Shown: piece by piece, positions 44,320 through 53,999 of the stretch
Numbering within the stretch: position 1 is the first letter of the stretch
How the letters are laid out: every line of letters begins with the position of its first letter
NCBI GenBank assembly: GCA_945871335.1
Contig: CAMBWM010000001.1
Coordinates: forward strand, 1 to 64,000
DNA: 64,000 bases
From: Polaromonas sp. YR568
Lineage (GTDB): Bacteria > Pseudomonadota > Gammaproteobacteria > Burkholderiales > Burkholderiaceae
Direction: 5' to 3'
Notes under the pieces: model-generated
Databases searched by the model: none
Told to the model about the DNA's origin: nothing
The model's input: the letters and a program-made list of their open reading frames with translations, nothing else
Made by a program: the position numbers and the translations under genes

Positions 44320-45272
44320 AAATCAAAAAAATTGCTGCCGCTTTCTTAGCAAGCGCCCTTCTGGGTTCCTTGTCTATGGGAAGCGCCTTCGCATACGAAA
44401 GCTGCCATAAATCCAAATGGGGTCCAAATGACCAACTTGGTGCCTTGAACAACATCACTAAAGACAATATTTTGGCGGCCACCAAGCTGATCAAACAAGG
44501 CAAGAAAATGGCCATGGCGATTGAGACCAATTCCAAGACGCCGGCTTTCCCTCCTCGCACCTACTCCATGACCATTGTCAAACCTGGTCAAGAAAACGGC
44601 CAAACCCTGGGTAAAACCAAGCTCAGCTACCACGACGACATTTTGCAAGCTTGGGTGGGTATCGGTACGCAGTTGGATGGACTGGGTCACATCGGCATTG
44701 ACAATACTTATTACAACTGCACGCCTGGTATTGATGTCACTGGCGTCAGCGGCTTGAAGAAGTTTGGTATCGAGACCTTCCCCGGCGTAGCAACTCGTGC
44801 TGTGCTGTTGGACATGACAGCGCTCATGGGCAAAGACATCATTCCTGAAGGCACACCGTTCAACCAGCCTGAAATCGAAGCTGCTTTGAAGCGCCAAGGC
44901 AATATGAAGATCAACAAAGGCGATGTGGTTGTTTTCTATACCGGATGGCACAAACTGTTGGGCGTGGATGACAAGCGCAATGGCGCAGCACACCCTGGCT
45001 TGGGCGTTCAAGGTGCACGCTATTTGGCAAATTTAGGTGTTGCTATGGTTGGCTCTGATACTTGGGGCTTGGAAGTTGTTCCATTTGAAAACGAAGGACA
45101 AGTGTTCCACGTGCACCAGATCTTGTTGGCTGAGTTTGGCGTGTTCATTCTTGAAAATGTAGTCGCTGAACAAGCCATCAAAGACAAAGTTTATGAAGGC
45201 ATGATCACTGTTGGCCCACACCGCACCACCGGGTCGGTGCAAGCCATTGTGAATCCGATCTTTGTTTACTGA
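44316..45272 (+). CDS. Exported cyclase-family (PF04199) hydrolase
   Basis: A 318-residue protein of the cyclase/kynurenine formamidase-like family with a signal peptide (MKIKKIAAAFLASALLGSLSMGSAFA). The metal motif, normally HxGTHxDxxxH, is here GIGTQLDGLGHIG: the second His is Gln, while the Asp and last His are present. Later blocks are AVLLDMTALMGKD and GDVVVFYTGWH. It would hydrolyse an amide or ester in the periplasm. The substrate is unknown, and the altered metal ligand may affect activity. Confidence 0.85.
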   Translation: MKIKKIAAAFLASALLGSLSMGSAFAYESCHKSKWGPNDQLGALNNITKDNILAATKLIKQGKKMAMAIETNSKTPAFPPRTYSMTIVKPGQENGQTLGKTKLSYHDDILQAWVGIGTQLDGLGHIGIDNTYYNCTPGIDVTGVSGLKKFGIETFPGVATRAVLLDMTALMGKDIIPEGTPFNQPEIEAALKRQGNMKINKGDVVVFYTGWHKLLGVDDKRNGAAHPGLGVQGARYLANLGVAMVGSDTWGLEVVPFENEGQVFHVHQILLAEFGVFILENVVAEQAIKDKVYEGMITVGPHRTTGSVQAIVNPIFVY

Positions 45273-45289
45273 TCCCTTTAGGCGATAAG

Positions 45290-45316
45290 AAAAAGGCACC
45301 TTCGGGTGCCTTTTTT
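45290..45316. terminator. Bidirectional rho-independent terminator
   Basis: An 11-bp stem (AAAAAGGCACC at 45290-45300, GGTGCCTTTTT at 45305-45315) with a TTCG tetraloop and T/A-tracts on both sides. It ends the cyclase transcript and, on the other strand, the regulator gene. Confidence 0.9.
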
Positions 45317-45330
45317 ATTTCTAGCACGGT

Positions 45331-46419
45331 TCAATATTTTTTTGCCGCCGAAAGTTCAGGAAAAGCGTCTGCAATGGTGGATACCAGACCGCAATGGGCA
45401 GCCGTATAGCCGGGCAATTGGTTCACGGCAAATTGAAACGCGTCGCTGTTCAAAATTTTCAGCACGGCCTGCAAATGCGGCTTATCCAAATCGGATTGGT
45501 TGCACAACAAAAAATAACGTTCAGTGGCCAACGGTAAAAACTCCAATTTGAAGCGTCTTGCCGGTGTCTCCACGCCAAAGCCCACATCCGCCATGCCACT
45601 GGCCACATAGGCGGCCACGGCGGCATGGGTGAACTCAGCCTGCTCGTAGCCGGCGATTTGCGATGCATCAACCTGCGCTTTTTTCAAAAAGCATTCGAGT
45701 AAAAACCGCGTGCCACTGCTTGGTTGACGGTTGACAAACCGCAAGCCTTTGCGGGTGAGGTCTTTCATCTCGTAAATTTTGTGCGGGTTGCCGCTGGCCA
45801 CCATAAAGCCTTGCCGTCGGGTGGCCACATGAATGATGCGGTTTTGCTTGGGAACCAACCAACGCGAATAGTGTTTGAAACCGGTCTCTTCAAACTGGCC
45901 TTGGGGAATGTGAAAACCCGCGATTTCACAAGCCCCTTCGTACAACGAGGCCACTGCTTCGATACTGCCGACGTATTTGCGCTCTACTTGCAAACCAGAG
46001 GCTTTGAGGTTTTCAATCATTTTTTCAACCGCAAACCCGTGGCTGGCATGCACGCGCAAGGCGTCATTGTTGATGGACAACAATCGGCCAATTTCACCTT
46101 CAAGCTCGGAGGCCAAGGTCTCGAGCATGGGGGTCAATCTGGCGTTGATACGGTGACCTGCCCACACCAGTTTTTCCGCCAGCGGGGTAAGGGTTGAGCC
46201 TTTGCCACGCTCCATGTTCAGCAATGGCATGCCCAACTGCGCCTCCCCCTGCCTGATCAAGCTCCAAGCGTGTCGATATGAGGCGCCTGTTTTTTTACAC
46301 GAACCGGACAAACTGCCGTGGCCCTGTACCTCCGCCAGTAACTCAAGCAGCCTAGGCGCCAGATTTTGGCCGCCGGCATCGCTGATCGTCCATTGGGGTT
46401 TGATCGAGACTTTATGCAT
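45331..46419 (-). CDS. ModE/LysR-type regulator with PBP-like domain
   Basis: A 362-residue regulator. Residues 1-100 are a winged helix of the ModE/LysR type (LLELLAEVQGHGSLSGSCKKTGASYRHAWSLI). The rest is a periplasmic-binding-protein-like domain (PF12727), known from molybdate-type regulators. It diverges from the OxlT-like transporter and formate dehydrogenase genes, so it probably controls them. In Cupriavidus necator a related regulator, FdsR, controls fds. The effector (formate or molybdate) cannot be told. Dyads between the two start codons are likely operators. Confidence 0.87.
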   Translation of the reverse strand: MHKVSIKPQWTISDAGGQNLAPRLLELLAEVQGHGSLSGSCKKTGASYRHAWSLIRQGEAQLGMPLLNMERGKGSTLTPLAEKLVWAGHRINARLTPMLETLASELEGEIGRLLSINNDALRVHASHGFAVEKMIENLKASGLQVERKYVGSIEAVASLYEGACEIAGFHIPQGQFEETGFKHYSRWLVPKQNRIIHVATRRQGFMVASGNPHKIYEMKDLTRKGLRFVNRQPSSGTRFLLECFLKKAQVDASQIAGYEQAEFTHAAVAAYVASGMADVGFGVETPARRFKLEFLPLATERYFLLCNQSDLDKPHLQAVLKILNSDAFQFAVNQLPGYTAAHCGLVSTIADAFPELSAAKKY

Positions 46420-46420
46420 T

Positions 46421-46477
46421 CAGGTATATATGCTTTGTTCAGCATATTAGTTGTGTGTGGCAAAACAATCATACCTG
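46421..46477. promoter_or_regulatory. Divergent operator region of the formate genes
   Basis: Between the regulator start (46419) and the transporter start (46595) lie two dyads. ATATGCT (46428-46434) and AGCATAT (46441-46447) are perfect arms with a 6-bp spacer. CAGGTAT (46421-46427) and ATACCTG (46471-46477) are perfect arms 43 bp apart. They probably bind the regulator. This rests on inference only. The remainder up to 46594 shows no other signal. Confidence 0.5.
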
Positions 46478-46594
46478 AGGTACTTATACATATTGCAGGG
46501 GCTCAGTGCTTACCCTAGACTGCATTGTGCTGGGAAAGCATACGTTAAAGTCAGCAGTGCGAATTTAATCTACCCCAAAAAAACTGGAGACATC

Positions 46595-48268
46595 ATGAGT
46601 TCACCTGCTGACGCAACAAGCACCATGTCAGACACGACACCGAGTTTCTTATCTAAAGAACGCATCATTGCCGGAGAAGGATACAACCGATGGTTGGTCC
46701 CACCTGCAGCGCTTGCCATCCATTTGTGCATCGGAATGGCTTATGGTTTTTCTGTGTTCTGGTTACCTCTGTCCAAAGCCTTGGGCATCAAAGAACCGCT
46801 GAAATGCGGCGCAGATATCGGTTTTTTCCAAGAGCTGTTCACCAGCACATGTGACTGGAAAGTCTCCACCTTGGGTTGGATGTACACCTTGTTTTTTGTG
46901 TTGCTCGGTAGCTCTGCGGCGTTGTGGGGTGGTTGGCTCGAGCGTGCCGGCCCACGCAAAGCCGGTGTAGTAAGCGCAATATGCTGGTGCGGCGGTATGT
47001 TGATTGCGGCCTTGGGTGTGTACACCCACCAATTTTGGTTGATGCTGTTGGGTTCCGGCGTCATTGGCGGCATTGGTTTGGGCTTAGGCTACATCTCACC
47101 CGTTAGCACCTTGATCAAATGGTTTCCGGACCGCCGCGGCATGGCAACTGGCATGGCCATCATGGGTTTCGGTGGCGGTGCCATGATCGGTTCACCTTTA
47201 GCTGCAGAGTTGATGAAGTACTTTGCCACTGACTTAGAAGTGGGTGTGTGGCAAACCTTTGTGTGTATGGCCGTGGTGTATTTCGTTTTCATGATGTCAG
47301 GTGCTTTGGGCTACCGCATTCCAGCCACGGGTTGGAAGCCTGCCGGTTGGACACCTCCTGTGCAACAAGCCAGTAACACCATGATCACCCAAAACCATGT
47401 GCATGTCAGCAAGGTGTGGGGCATTCCACAATTTTGGATGGTGTGGGTGGTGCTTTGTATGAACGTCTCTGCGGGCATTGGCGTGATTGGCATGGCCAGC
47501 CCGATGCTGCAAGAGGTATTTGGCGGCGCATTGATTGGTATTGAAGCCAAATACAACGACTTAGACAAAACACAACTGACCATGATTGCCAGTGTTGCCG
47601 CAGGTTTTACCGCCTTGCTCAGCCTCTTCAACATTGGTGGCAGGATCATCTGGGCCAGCCTTTCAGACAAACTCGGCCGCAAACTCACCTACGTCGTGTT
47701 TTTTGTTTTGGGCGCTGCCCTGTATGCATCCGTACCCGCTTCGGCCATGGCTGGTAACCAACTGTTGTTTGTCGCTGCGTTCTGCATCATCTTGAGTATG
47801 TACGGCGGCGGCTTTGCCACGGTGCCTGCTTATCTGGCCGATTTGTTTGGCACGCAAATGGTGGGTGCGATCCACGGCCGTTTGCTGACAGCCTGGGCAA
47901 CGGCTGGCATTTTGGGCCCAGTGGTGGTGAATTACATGCGCGATTACCAACTCGGCTTAGGCCTTCCCCGCGAGCAGGTCTACAACCAAACCATGTTCAT
48001 TCTGGTCGGCATGCTGGTGGTGGGCTTGATCGCCAACCTGATGATCCGCCCGGTGAATGCCAAACATTTCATGACACCCGAAGAACTGGCGCACGAGAAA
48101 AAACTCGCGCATGAAAAAGCCAGCGCGTCCGAAGTAGGTGGCAATGCACACGGTAGTGCGGTTCATTCCAACCCGCTTTGGGTGGTATTTGCTTGGACAG
48201 CCGTGGGTATTCCATTGGCATGGGGCATCTACCGCACCTTGCAAAGTGCGGGCAAATTCTTTAACTGA
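46595..48268 (+). CDS. OxlT-like MFS oxalate/formate antiporter
   Basis: A 557-residue major facilitator superfamily protein with about twelve hydrophobic segments, closest in pattern to OxlT-type oxalate:formate antiporters and relatives (WLPLSKALGI, LGWMYTLFFVLLG, GIGLGLGYISPVSTLIKWFPDRRGMATGM). The ATG at 46595 has CTGGAGA just upstream; longer extensions lack one. It precedes fdsG by eight bases, so formate or oxalate import is tied to formate oxidation. The exact substrate is inferred. Confidence 0.9.
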   Translation: MSSPADATSTMSDTTPSFLSKERIIAGEGYNRWLVPPAALAIHLCIGMAYGFSVFWLPLSKALGIKEPLKCGADIGFFQELFTSTCDWKVSTLGWMYTLFFVLLGSSAALWGGWLERAGPRKAGVVSAICWCGGMLIAALGVYTHQFWLMLLGSGVIGGIGLGLGYISPVSTLIKWFPDRRGMATGMAIMGFGGGAMIGSPLAAELMKYFATDLEVGVWQTFVCMAVVYFVFMMSGALGYRIPATGWKPAGWTPPVQQASNTMITQNHVHVSKVWGIPQFWMVWVVLCMNVSAGIGVIGMASPMLQEVFGGALIGIEAKYNDLDKTQLTMIASVAAGFTALLSLFNIGGRIIWASLSDKLGRKLTYVVFFVLGAALYASVPASAMAGNQLLFVAAFCIILSMYGGGFATVPAYLADLFGTQMVGAIHGRLLTAWATAGILGPVVVNYMRDYQLGLGLPREQVYNQTMFILVGMLVVGLIANLMIRPVNAKHFMTPEELAHEKKLAHEKASASEVGGNAHGSAVHSNPLWVVFAWTAVGIPLAWGIYRTLQSAGKFFN

Positions 48269-48276
48269 AATCATCC

Positions 48277-48759
48277 ATGAACAAATCTGTCGAAGCACCT
48301 GAACTGCAAACGGTCAGCAGGCTGTTGCCCGAATTCACCGAGATGCCGGGCGGCTTGCTGCCGTTGCTGCATGCTGTGCAAGAAGCGCTGGGATTCATCC
48401 CAGCAAGCGCTGTGCCTTTGGTCGCTGAGGCGATGAACTTATCTCGCGCTGAGGTGCACGGGGTCATCACCTACTACCATTTCTTTCGCAGCAAAGCGCC
48501 CGGCAAGCATGTGGTTCAAGTGTGCCGTGCCGAGGCCTGTCAGGCCTGCGGTGGCGAGCAATTATTGGCGGATATTGAACAAGCATTGGGGTGCAAGTTG
48601 CATGAAACCAGCGCCGATGGTTTGTATTCACTTGAGCCGGTGTATTGCTTGGGTTTGTGTGCCTCTTCACCCGCGGTACAGATTGACGACAAGCTGTATG
48701 CGCGCATGGACAAAACACGCCTGGCACGACTTGTTGCTGACATCGGGAGCACCTCATGA
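48277..48759 (+). CDS. fdsG: NAD-dependent formate dehydrogenase gamma subunit
   Basis: A 160-residue NuoE-like subunit of the soluble NAD-linked formate dehydrogenase. It binds one 2Fe-2S cluster through C(RAEA)C in VCRAEACQACG and C(LGL)C in YCLGLCASSPA. The N-terminus has MPGGLLPLLHAVQEALGFIP as in NuoE. It is the first of fdsG-B-A-C-D, the order known from Cupriavidus necator. Its stop overlaps the fdsB start by four bases (ATGA). Confidence 0.95.
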   Translation: MNKSVEAPELQTVSRLLPEFTEMPGGLLPLLHAVQEALGFIPASAVPLVAEAMNLSRAEVHGVITYYHFFRSKAPGKHVVQVCRAEACQACGGEQLLADIEQALGCKLHETSADGLYSLEPVYCLGLCASSPAVQIDDKLYARMDKTRLARLVADIGSTS

Positions 48760-50309
48760 TCACCGTGTTTGTTCCATGCGACAGTGCCGCGTTGGCCGCC
48801 GGTGCTGATGAAGTCGTTGATGCTTTGCACAAAGAGGCCACCGCTCGTGGTCTGGCCATCGATGTGCAACGCAACAGCTCACGCGGCATGTTTTGGCTTG
48901 AACCTCTGGTTGAAGTCGTCACGGCCAAAGGTCGCATGGCTTATGGCCCAGTGGCATTTGAAGACGTGCCTTCTTTGTTTGAAGCCGGTTTTTTGAATGG
49001 CGGCGCGCACGCTTTATCACTCGGTTTGACAGATGACATCGCTTATCTCGCCAAACAACAGCGCCTGACCTTTGCCCGCATGGGCATCACACGGCCCTTG
49101 TCTTTGGACGATTACGCCGCGCACGGCGGCTGGGCCGGTTTGCAAAAAGCCGTGGCGGTGGATGGCGCGGACGTGGTGCAAACTGTGTTGGACTCCGGCT
49201 TGCGCGGACGCGGCGGGGCAGCGTTTCCGGCGGGTATCAAATGGCGCACCGTTCGCGCCACGGATGCCGCGCAAAAGTACGTGGTGTGCAATGCCGATGA
49301 AGGCGACTCGGGCACGTTCTCCGACCGCATGACCATGGAGGGTGACCCCTACATGCTGATCGAAGGCATGGCCATTGCTGGTGTGGCAGTCGGCGCCACT
49401 CAGGGTTACATCTATATTCGTTCTGAATACCCACACGCCATTGCCACCATGACCACCGCCATCCAATTGGCGCAATCGGCAGGTTTTTTGGGCGACAACG
49501 TTCTGGGCAGTGGCAAGGCATTTCACTTGCACATACGCAAAGCAGCGGGTGCTTATGTGTGTGGCGAAGAAACCGCCATGCTCGAGAGCATCGAGGGCAA
49601 GCGCGGCATCGTTCGCGCAAAGCCGCCCTTGCCTGCCCTGGAAGGATTGTTCGGTCAACCCACAGTCATCAACAACGTGATCACACTGGCCAGTGTTCCC
49701 ATCATCATGGCCAAGGGCGCAGCGTTTTACAAAGACTTCGGCATGGGCCGCTCCACCGGCACGCTGCCGTTTCAAATCACCGGCAATATCAAGCAAGGTG
49801 GTTTGGTTGAACGCGCATTTGGTCTGACTCTGCGCGAATTGATCTATGACTTCGGCGGCGGCAGCCGCAGCGGCAGGCCCATCAAAGCGGTGCAAGTCGG
49901 CGGACCATTGGGTGCGTATGTGCCGGAGTCGCAATGGGATGTGCCGCTGGACTATGAAGCCTATGCCGCACTCGGTCTGGTGGTCGGTCACGGCGGCATC
50001 GTGGTGCATGACGACACCGCCAACATGGCCAAGTTGGCACGTTACGCCATGGAGTTTTGCGCCTTAGAGAGCTGCGGCAAATGCACGCCTTGCCGCATCG
50101 GTTCCACGCGCGGCATGGAAACGATTGACCGCATTGCCACCTCGGCCAACAAAGAACAACAGGTGCATTTGCTGCGCGATTTGTGCGACACCATGGTGCA
50201 CGGCAGCCTGTGCGCCATGGGTGGCATGACGCCCTTTCCCGTGTTGTCGGCACTCAAACATTACCCCGGTGATTTCGGTCTGGAAAAAGCCGAAACCACT
50301 GCTTCTTAA
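48756..50309 (+). CDS. fdsB: NAD-dependent formate dehydrogenase beta subunit
   Basis: A 517-residue NuoF-like subunit that holds FMN, NAD and a 4Fe-4S cluster and passes electrons to NAD+. Seen are LRGRGGAAFPAGIKW and CNADEGDSGTFSDR (NADH/FMN binding), GAYVCGEETAMLESIEG, and the cluster motif ESCGKCTPCRIG near the C-terminus. The first 120 residues form the thioredoxin-like N-terminal domain typical of FdsB. The length is normal and the reading frame complete. Confidence 0.96.
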   Translation: MITVFVPCDSAALAAGADEVVDALHKEATARGLAIDVQRNSSRGMFWLEPLVEVVTAKGRMAYGPVAFEDVPSLFEAGFLNGGAHALSLGLTDDIAYLAKQQRLTFARMGITRPLSLDDYAAHGGWAGLQKAVAVDGADVVQTVLDSGLRGRGGAAFPAGIKWRTVRATDAAQKYVVCNADEGDSGTFSDRMTMEGDPYMLIEGMAIAGVAVGATQGYIYIRSEYPHAIATMTTAIQLAQSAGFLGDNVLGSGKAFHLHIRKAAGAYVCGEETAMLESIEGKRGIVRAKPPLPALEGLFGQPTVINNVITLASVPIIMAKGAAFYKDFGMGRSTGTLPFQITGNIKQGGLVERAFGLTLRELIYDFGGGSRSGRPIKAVQVGGPLGAYVPESQWDVPLDYEAYAALGLVVGHGGIVVHDDTANMAKLARYAMEFCALESCGKCTPCRIGSTRGMETIDRIATSANKEQQVHLLRDLCDTMVHGSLCAMGGMTPFPVLSALKHYPGDFGLEKAETTAS

Positions 50310-50322
50310 TCAAGGATCCACC

Positions 50323-53205
50323 ATGTTGATGTACCTCAAACAAGAACGCGACCATGGCACGCCTGCACGCACTTCCTCAGAAACTGTCAGTCTGAGCATT
50401 GATGGCTACGCGGTCAGCGTACCCAAAGGCACGTCGCTCATGCGTGCGGCAGTTGACGCGGGCATACAAGTGCCCAAGCTGTGCGCGACCGATAGCCTGG
50501 AACCCTTCGGTTCCTGCCGCTTGTGTTTGGTGGAAATCGACGGGCGCAAAGGCTATCCGGCCTCTTGCACCACGCCTGCTGAAAACGGCATGGTGGTGCA
50601 CACCCAGACCCCAAAGTTGCAAGACTTGCGCAAAGGCGTGATGGAGTTGTACATCTCCGACCACCCGCTCGATTGTTTGACATGCAGCGCCAACGGCAAT
50701 TGCGAATTGCAAGACATGGCCGGTGTCACCGGATTGCGCAATGTGCGCTACGGCGTCGGTGCGCAAGCAGGCGACCACCATTGCGACATGAAGAAAGACG
50801 AGTCCAACCCTTACTTCACCTACGACCCAAGCAAATGCATTGTCTGTAACCGTTGCGTACGCGCCTGCGAAGAAACACAAGGCACGTTTGCATTGACCAT
50901 CTCAGGCCGGGGCTTTGAGAGCCGCGTATCAGCCGGCCAAGACCAGCCGTTCATGGACAGCGAATGCGTGTCCTGCGGTGCGTGCGTCGAAGCCTGCCCC
51001 ACCGCCACGCTGCAAGAAAAATCCATCATCGAACTCGGCCAACCCGAGCATAGCCTGATCACCACTTGCGCTTACTGCGGCGTGGGTTGCGGCTTCAAAG
51101 CCGAGATGAAGGGCAACACTGTCGTGCGCATGGTGCCGTGGAAAGACGGCAAAGCCAACGAAGGACATTCATGTGTGAAAGGCCGTTTCGCTTGGGGCTA
51201 TGCCACGCATCAAGACCGGATCACCAAGCCGATGATTCGCGCCAAGATCACTGACCCGTGGCAAGAAGTCAGCTGGGACGAGGCCATCAACCATGCGGCT
51301 TCTGAGTTCAAACGCATACAAGCCAAACACGGCAAAGACTCCGTCGGCGGCATCACCTCTTCGCGTTGCACCAACGAAGAAACCTATCTGGTGCAAAAAC
51401 TGGTGCGCGCCGCTTTTGGCACGAACAACGTAGACACTTGTGCCCGAGTGTGCCACTCCCCTACCGGTTATGGTTTGGGACAAACCTTTGGCACATCGGC
51501 TGGCACACAAACCTTCAAATCGGTGGAACGTGCGGATGTGTTGCTGGTCATTGGCGCCAACCCTACCGATGCACACCCGGTGTTTGCGTCACGCATGAAA
51601 CGCCGTTTGCGCGATGGCGCCAAGCTCATCGTCGCCGACCCGCGCAAAATCGATCTGGTCAGCAGCCCGCATGTGAAGGCCCAACACCATTTGGCTTTGC
51701 GCCCCGGCACCAACGTCGCGCTCATCAACTCACTGGCACATGTGGTGGTCACCGAAGGCTTGGTCGCCAAAGACTATGTGGCCAAACGTTGCGACGATAG
51801 GAGTTTCAATGAGTGGTGCGAGTTTGTCTCTAAGCCCGAAAACTCACCCGAGGCTTTTGAGAGCGTCACTGGCGTTCCTGCCGCTGAAGTGCGCGCCGCT
51901 GCCCGCATGTATGCCGCAGGCCCTAACTCTGCGATTTACTACGGCCTTGGCGTGACCGAGCATTCACAAGGCTCGACCATGGTCATGGGCATTGCCAACT
52001 TGTCGATGGCTTGCGGCATGGTCGGTCGTGAAGGTGTGGGTGTGAACCCATTGCGTGGTCAAAACAATGTGCAAGGCGCGTGTGACATGGGCAGTTTCCC
52101 GCACGAGTTGCCTGGTTACCGCCATATCTCTGACACCACCACACGCACGCTGTTTGAAGGCGCATGGGGCGTCACACTCAGCCCCGAACCCGGCTTGCGC
52201 ATCCCGAACATGTTTGACGCCGCCATGGACGGCTCGTTCCTAGGGCTTTATTGCCAAGGCGAAGACATTGTGCAATCCGACCCGGACACGCAGCATGTGG
52301 CCGCCGCTTTGTCCGCCATGGAATGCATCGTGGTGCAAGACATCTTCCTGAATGAAACCGCCAAGTACGCGCACGTGTTTTTGCCGGGTTCATCGTTCCT
52401 GGAAAAAGACGGCACCTTCACCAACGCCGAGCGCCGCATTTCGCGTGTGCGTCAGGCCATGCCGCCGATGGCGGGTCTGGCTGACTGGGAAGTCACGGTC
52501 AAACTGGCGAAAGCGCTGGGCTACGACATGCACTATGCGCATCCGCAAGAGATCATGAAAGAGATCGCTGCACTGACACCCAGTTTTGCCGGTGTCAGTT
52601 ATGAAAAAATTGACCAGCACACCAGCTTGCAATGGCCTTGCAATGCGGACACCGCAGACGCAGGCATTGACATCATGCATGTCAGTGGTTTTGTGCGCGG
52701 CAAAGGCAAATTCTTCCCGACGCAGTATGTGGCGACACCAGAAAAAGTCACGCGCAAATTCCCGTTGCTACTGACCACTGGCCGCATTCTGTCTCATTAC
52801 AACGTAGGCGCGCAAACCCGCCGCACCGACAACAACCAGTGGCACGACGAAGACCGCTTGGACATTCACCCGCATGATGCTGAAGAGCGCGGCATCAAAG
52901 ACCATGACTGGGTTGGCATCGAGAGCCGCTCCGGTCGAACCGTGTTGCGCGCCCGCGTGACCGAGGCCATGCAAGCCGGTGTCGTCTACACCACCTTCCA
53001 CTTCCCTGAATCCGGCGCGAATGTGATCACCACCGACGCGTCTGACTGGGCGACCAACTGCCCCGAGTACAAAGTGACAGCGGTGCAAGTCGTGGCTGTC
53101 AGCCAGCCTTCCGAGTGGCAACAAAACTACCAGCGTTTCAACAAAAATCAACTGGATTTACTCGCCAAAGCACAGTCAGACAGTTTTGAGGTGGTCGGCA
53201 AGTGA
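50323..53205 (+). CDS. fdsA: NAD-dependent formate dehydrogenase catalytic alpha subunit
   Basis: A 960-residue molybdenum subunit that oxidises formate to CO2. In order: an N-terminal 2Fe-2S domain (CATDSLEPFGSCRLC), a His/Cys 4Fe-4S site (HPLDCLTCSANGNC), two 4Fe-4S motifs (CIVCNRCVRACEE, CVSCGACVEACPTA), the FdhF-type cluster TCAYCGVGC, and the bis-MGD domains. The molybdenum ligand is C377 in VCHSPTGYG, followed by the conserved His. It is cysteine, not selenocysteine. ATG at 50323 is 13 bp after fdsB. Confidence 0.97.
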   Translation: MLMYLKQERDHGTPARTSSETVSLSIDGYAVSVPKGTSLMRAAVDAGIQVPKLCATDSLEPFGSCRLCLVEIDGRKGYPASCTTPAENGMVVHTQTPKLQDLRKGVMELYISDHPLDCLTCSANGNCELQDMAGVTGLRNVRYGVGAQAGDHHCDMKKDESNPYFTYDPSKCIVCNRCVRACEETQGTFALTISGRGFESRVSAGQDQPFMDSECVSCGACVEACPTATLQEKSIIELGQPEHSLITTCAYCGVGCGFKAEMKGNTVVRMVPWKDGKANEGHSCVKGRFAWGYATHQDRITKPMIRAKITDPWQEVSWDEAINHAASEFKRIQAKHGKDSVGGITSSRCTNEETYLVQKLVRAAFGTNNVDTCARVCHSPTGYGLGQTFGTSAGTQTFKSVERADVLLVIGANPTDAHPVFASRMKRRLRDGAKLIVADPRKIDLVSSPHVKAQHHLALRPGTNVALINSLAHVVVTEGLVAKDYVAKRCDDRSFNEWCEFVSKPENSPEAFESVTGVPAAEVRAAARMYAAGPNSAIYYGLGVTEHSQGSTMVMGIANLSMACGMVGREGVGVNPLRGQNNVQGACDMGSFPHELPGYRHISDTTTRTLFEGAWGVTLSPEPGLRIPNMFDAAMDGSFLGLYCQGEDIVQSDPDTQHVAAALSAMECIVVQDIFLNETAKYAHVFLPGSSFLEKDGTFTNAERRISRVRQAMPPMAGLADWEVTVKLAKALGYDMHYAHPQEIMKEIAALTPSFAGVSYEKIDQHTSLQWPCNADTADAGIDIMHVSGFVRGKGKFFPTQYVATPEKVTRKFPLLLTTGRILSHYNVGAQTRRTDNNQWHDEDRLDIHPHDAEERGIKDHDWVGIESRSGRTVLRARVTEAMQAGVVYTTFHFPESGANVITTDASDWATNCPEYKVTAVQVVAVSQPSEWQQNYQRFNKNQLDLLAKAQSDSFEVVGK

Positions 53206-53999
53206 ACATGCATTTGGCATCAAGAGCACATCTGGCTGACGAGATGCCGGTGGCCTTGGTGTTCAATGGCATTTCTCATGCCGTGATGATGGCCACGCCT
53301 TTGCACTTGGAGGATTTCGCACTCGGCTTTGCGCTCAGCGAAGGCTTGATTGACCAAGCCTCGCAGCTGTATGGTGTGGAAGTGATTGAACAAACGCTGG
53401 GCGTTGAAGTTCACCTAGAGGTCGCCGCCCAATGCGAAGCGCGTTTGAAAGAACGCAAACGCAGCATGGCCGGTCGCACCGGTTGCGGTTTATGCGGCAC
53501 AGACAGCTTGGCGCAAGTCAAGTTGTCGCTGCCGCAAGCGCCCGTGGTGAATGTGGATGTGCAAGCCATGCAACGCGCACACGCAGGACTGCGTGCACTG
53601 CAACCATTGAAGCTGCAAACCGGTGCCACGCACGCGGCTGCTTGGTCTGATATGAACGGTGTCATTCACATCGTGCGCGAAGATGTGGGTAGACACAACG
53701 CCTTGGACAAACTGATTGGCGCGATGACCAAAGCCCCCGTGGATGCGACGCAAGGTTTTGTTTGCATCACCAGCCGCGCCAGTTTTGAGATGGTGCAAAA
53801 AACCATCCAATCCGGCGCAGGCGCATTGACTGCAGTTTCCGCACCGACACGTCTGGCCGTCGATATCGCACAGTCGCACAACCTGCTGCTCGCCGGTCAG
53901 GTGCGTGGCGACAGCTTCACCGCTTACAGCTACCCCGAGCGGTTTTTATCCACTGCTTTTATTGAATCCACCGAGACTGAAGCCCATGGACATCCATAA
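53202..53999 (+). CDS. fdhD: FdhD/FdsC sulfurtransferase for formate dehydrogenase
   Basis: A 265-residue FdhD-family protein (FdsC in Cupriavidus) that supplies the sulfido ligand to the molybdenum cofactor and protects apo-FdsA. The CxxC motif is in GRTGCGLCGTDSL. The block VREDVGRHNALDKLIGAM and the SRASFEMVQK sequence are family signatures. The start is GTG at 53202, overlapping the fdsA stop by four bases. An ATG at 53208 would lose two residues. Confidence 0.94.
   Translation: MNMHLASRAHLADEMPVALVFNGISHAVMMATPLHLEDFALGFALSEGLIDQASQLYGVEVIEQTLGVEVHLEVAAQCEARLKERKRSMAGRTGCGLCGTDSLAQVKLSLPQAPVVNVDVQAMQRAHAGLRALQPLKLQTGATHAAAWSDMNGVIHIVREDVGRHNALDKLIGAMTKAPVDATQGFVCITSRASFEMVQKTIQSGAGALTAVSAPTRLAVDIAQSHNLLLAGQVRGDSFTAYSYPERFLSTAFIESTETEAHGHP

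Noticed and set aside
43499..45272. Start of a mobile island integrated at the tRNA-Arg
   Set aside because: No integrase or transposase follows, I noticed no second copy of the tRNA end, and the right half carries ordinary core genes.
46451..46594. Longer N-terminus for the OxlT-like transporter
   Set aside because: The extension has no ribosome-binding site and overlaps the operator dyads; CTGGAGA precedes the ATG at 46595.
50323..53205. Selenocysteine in the formate dehydrogenase alpha subunit
   Set aside because: The molybdenum ligand codon at 51451 is TGC (Cys377); there is no in-frame TGA.
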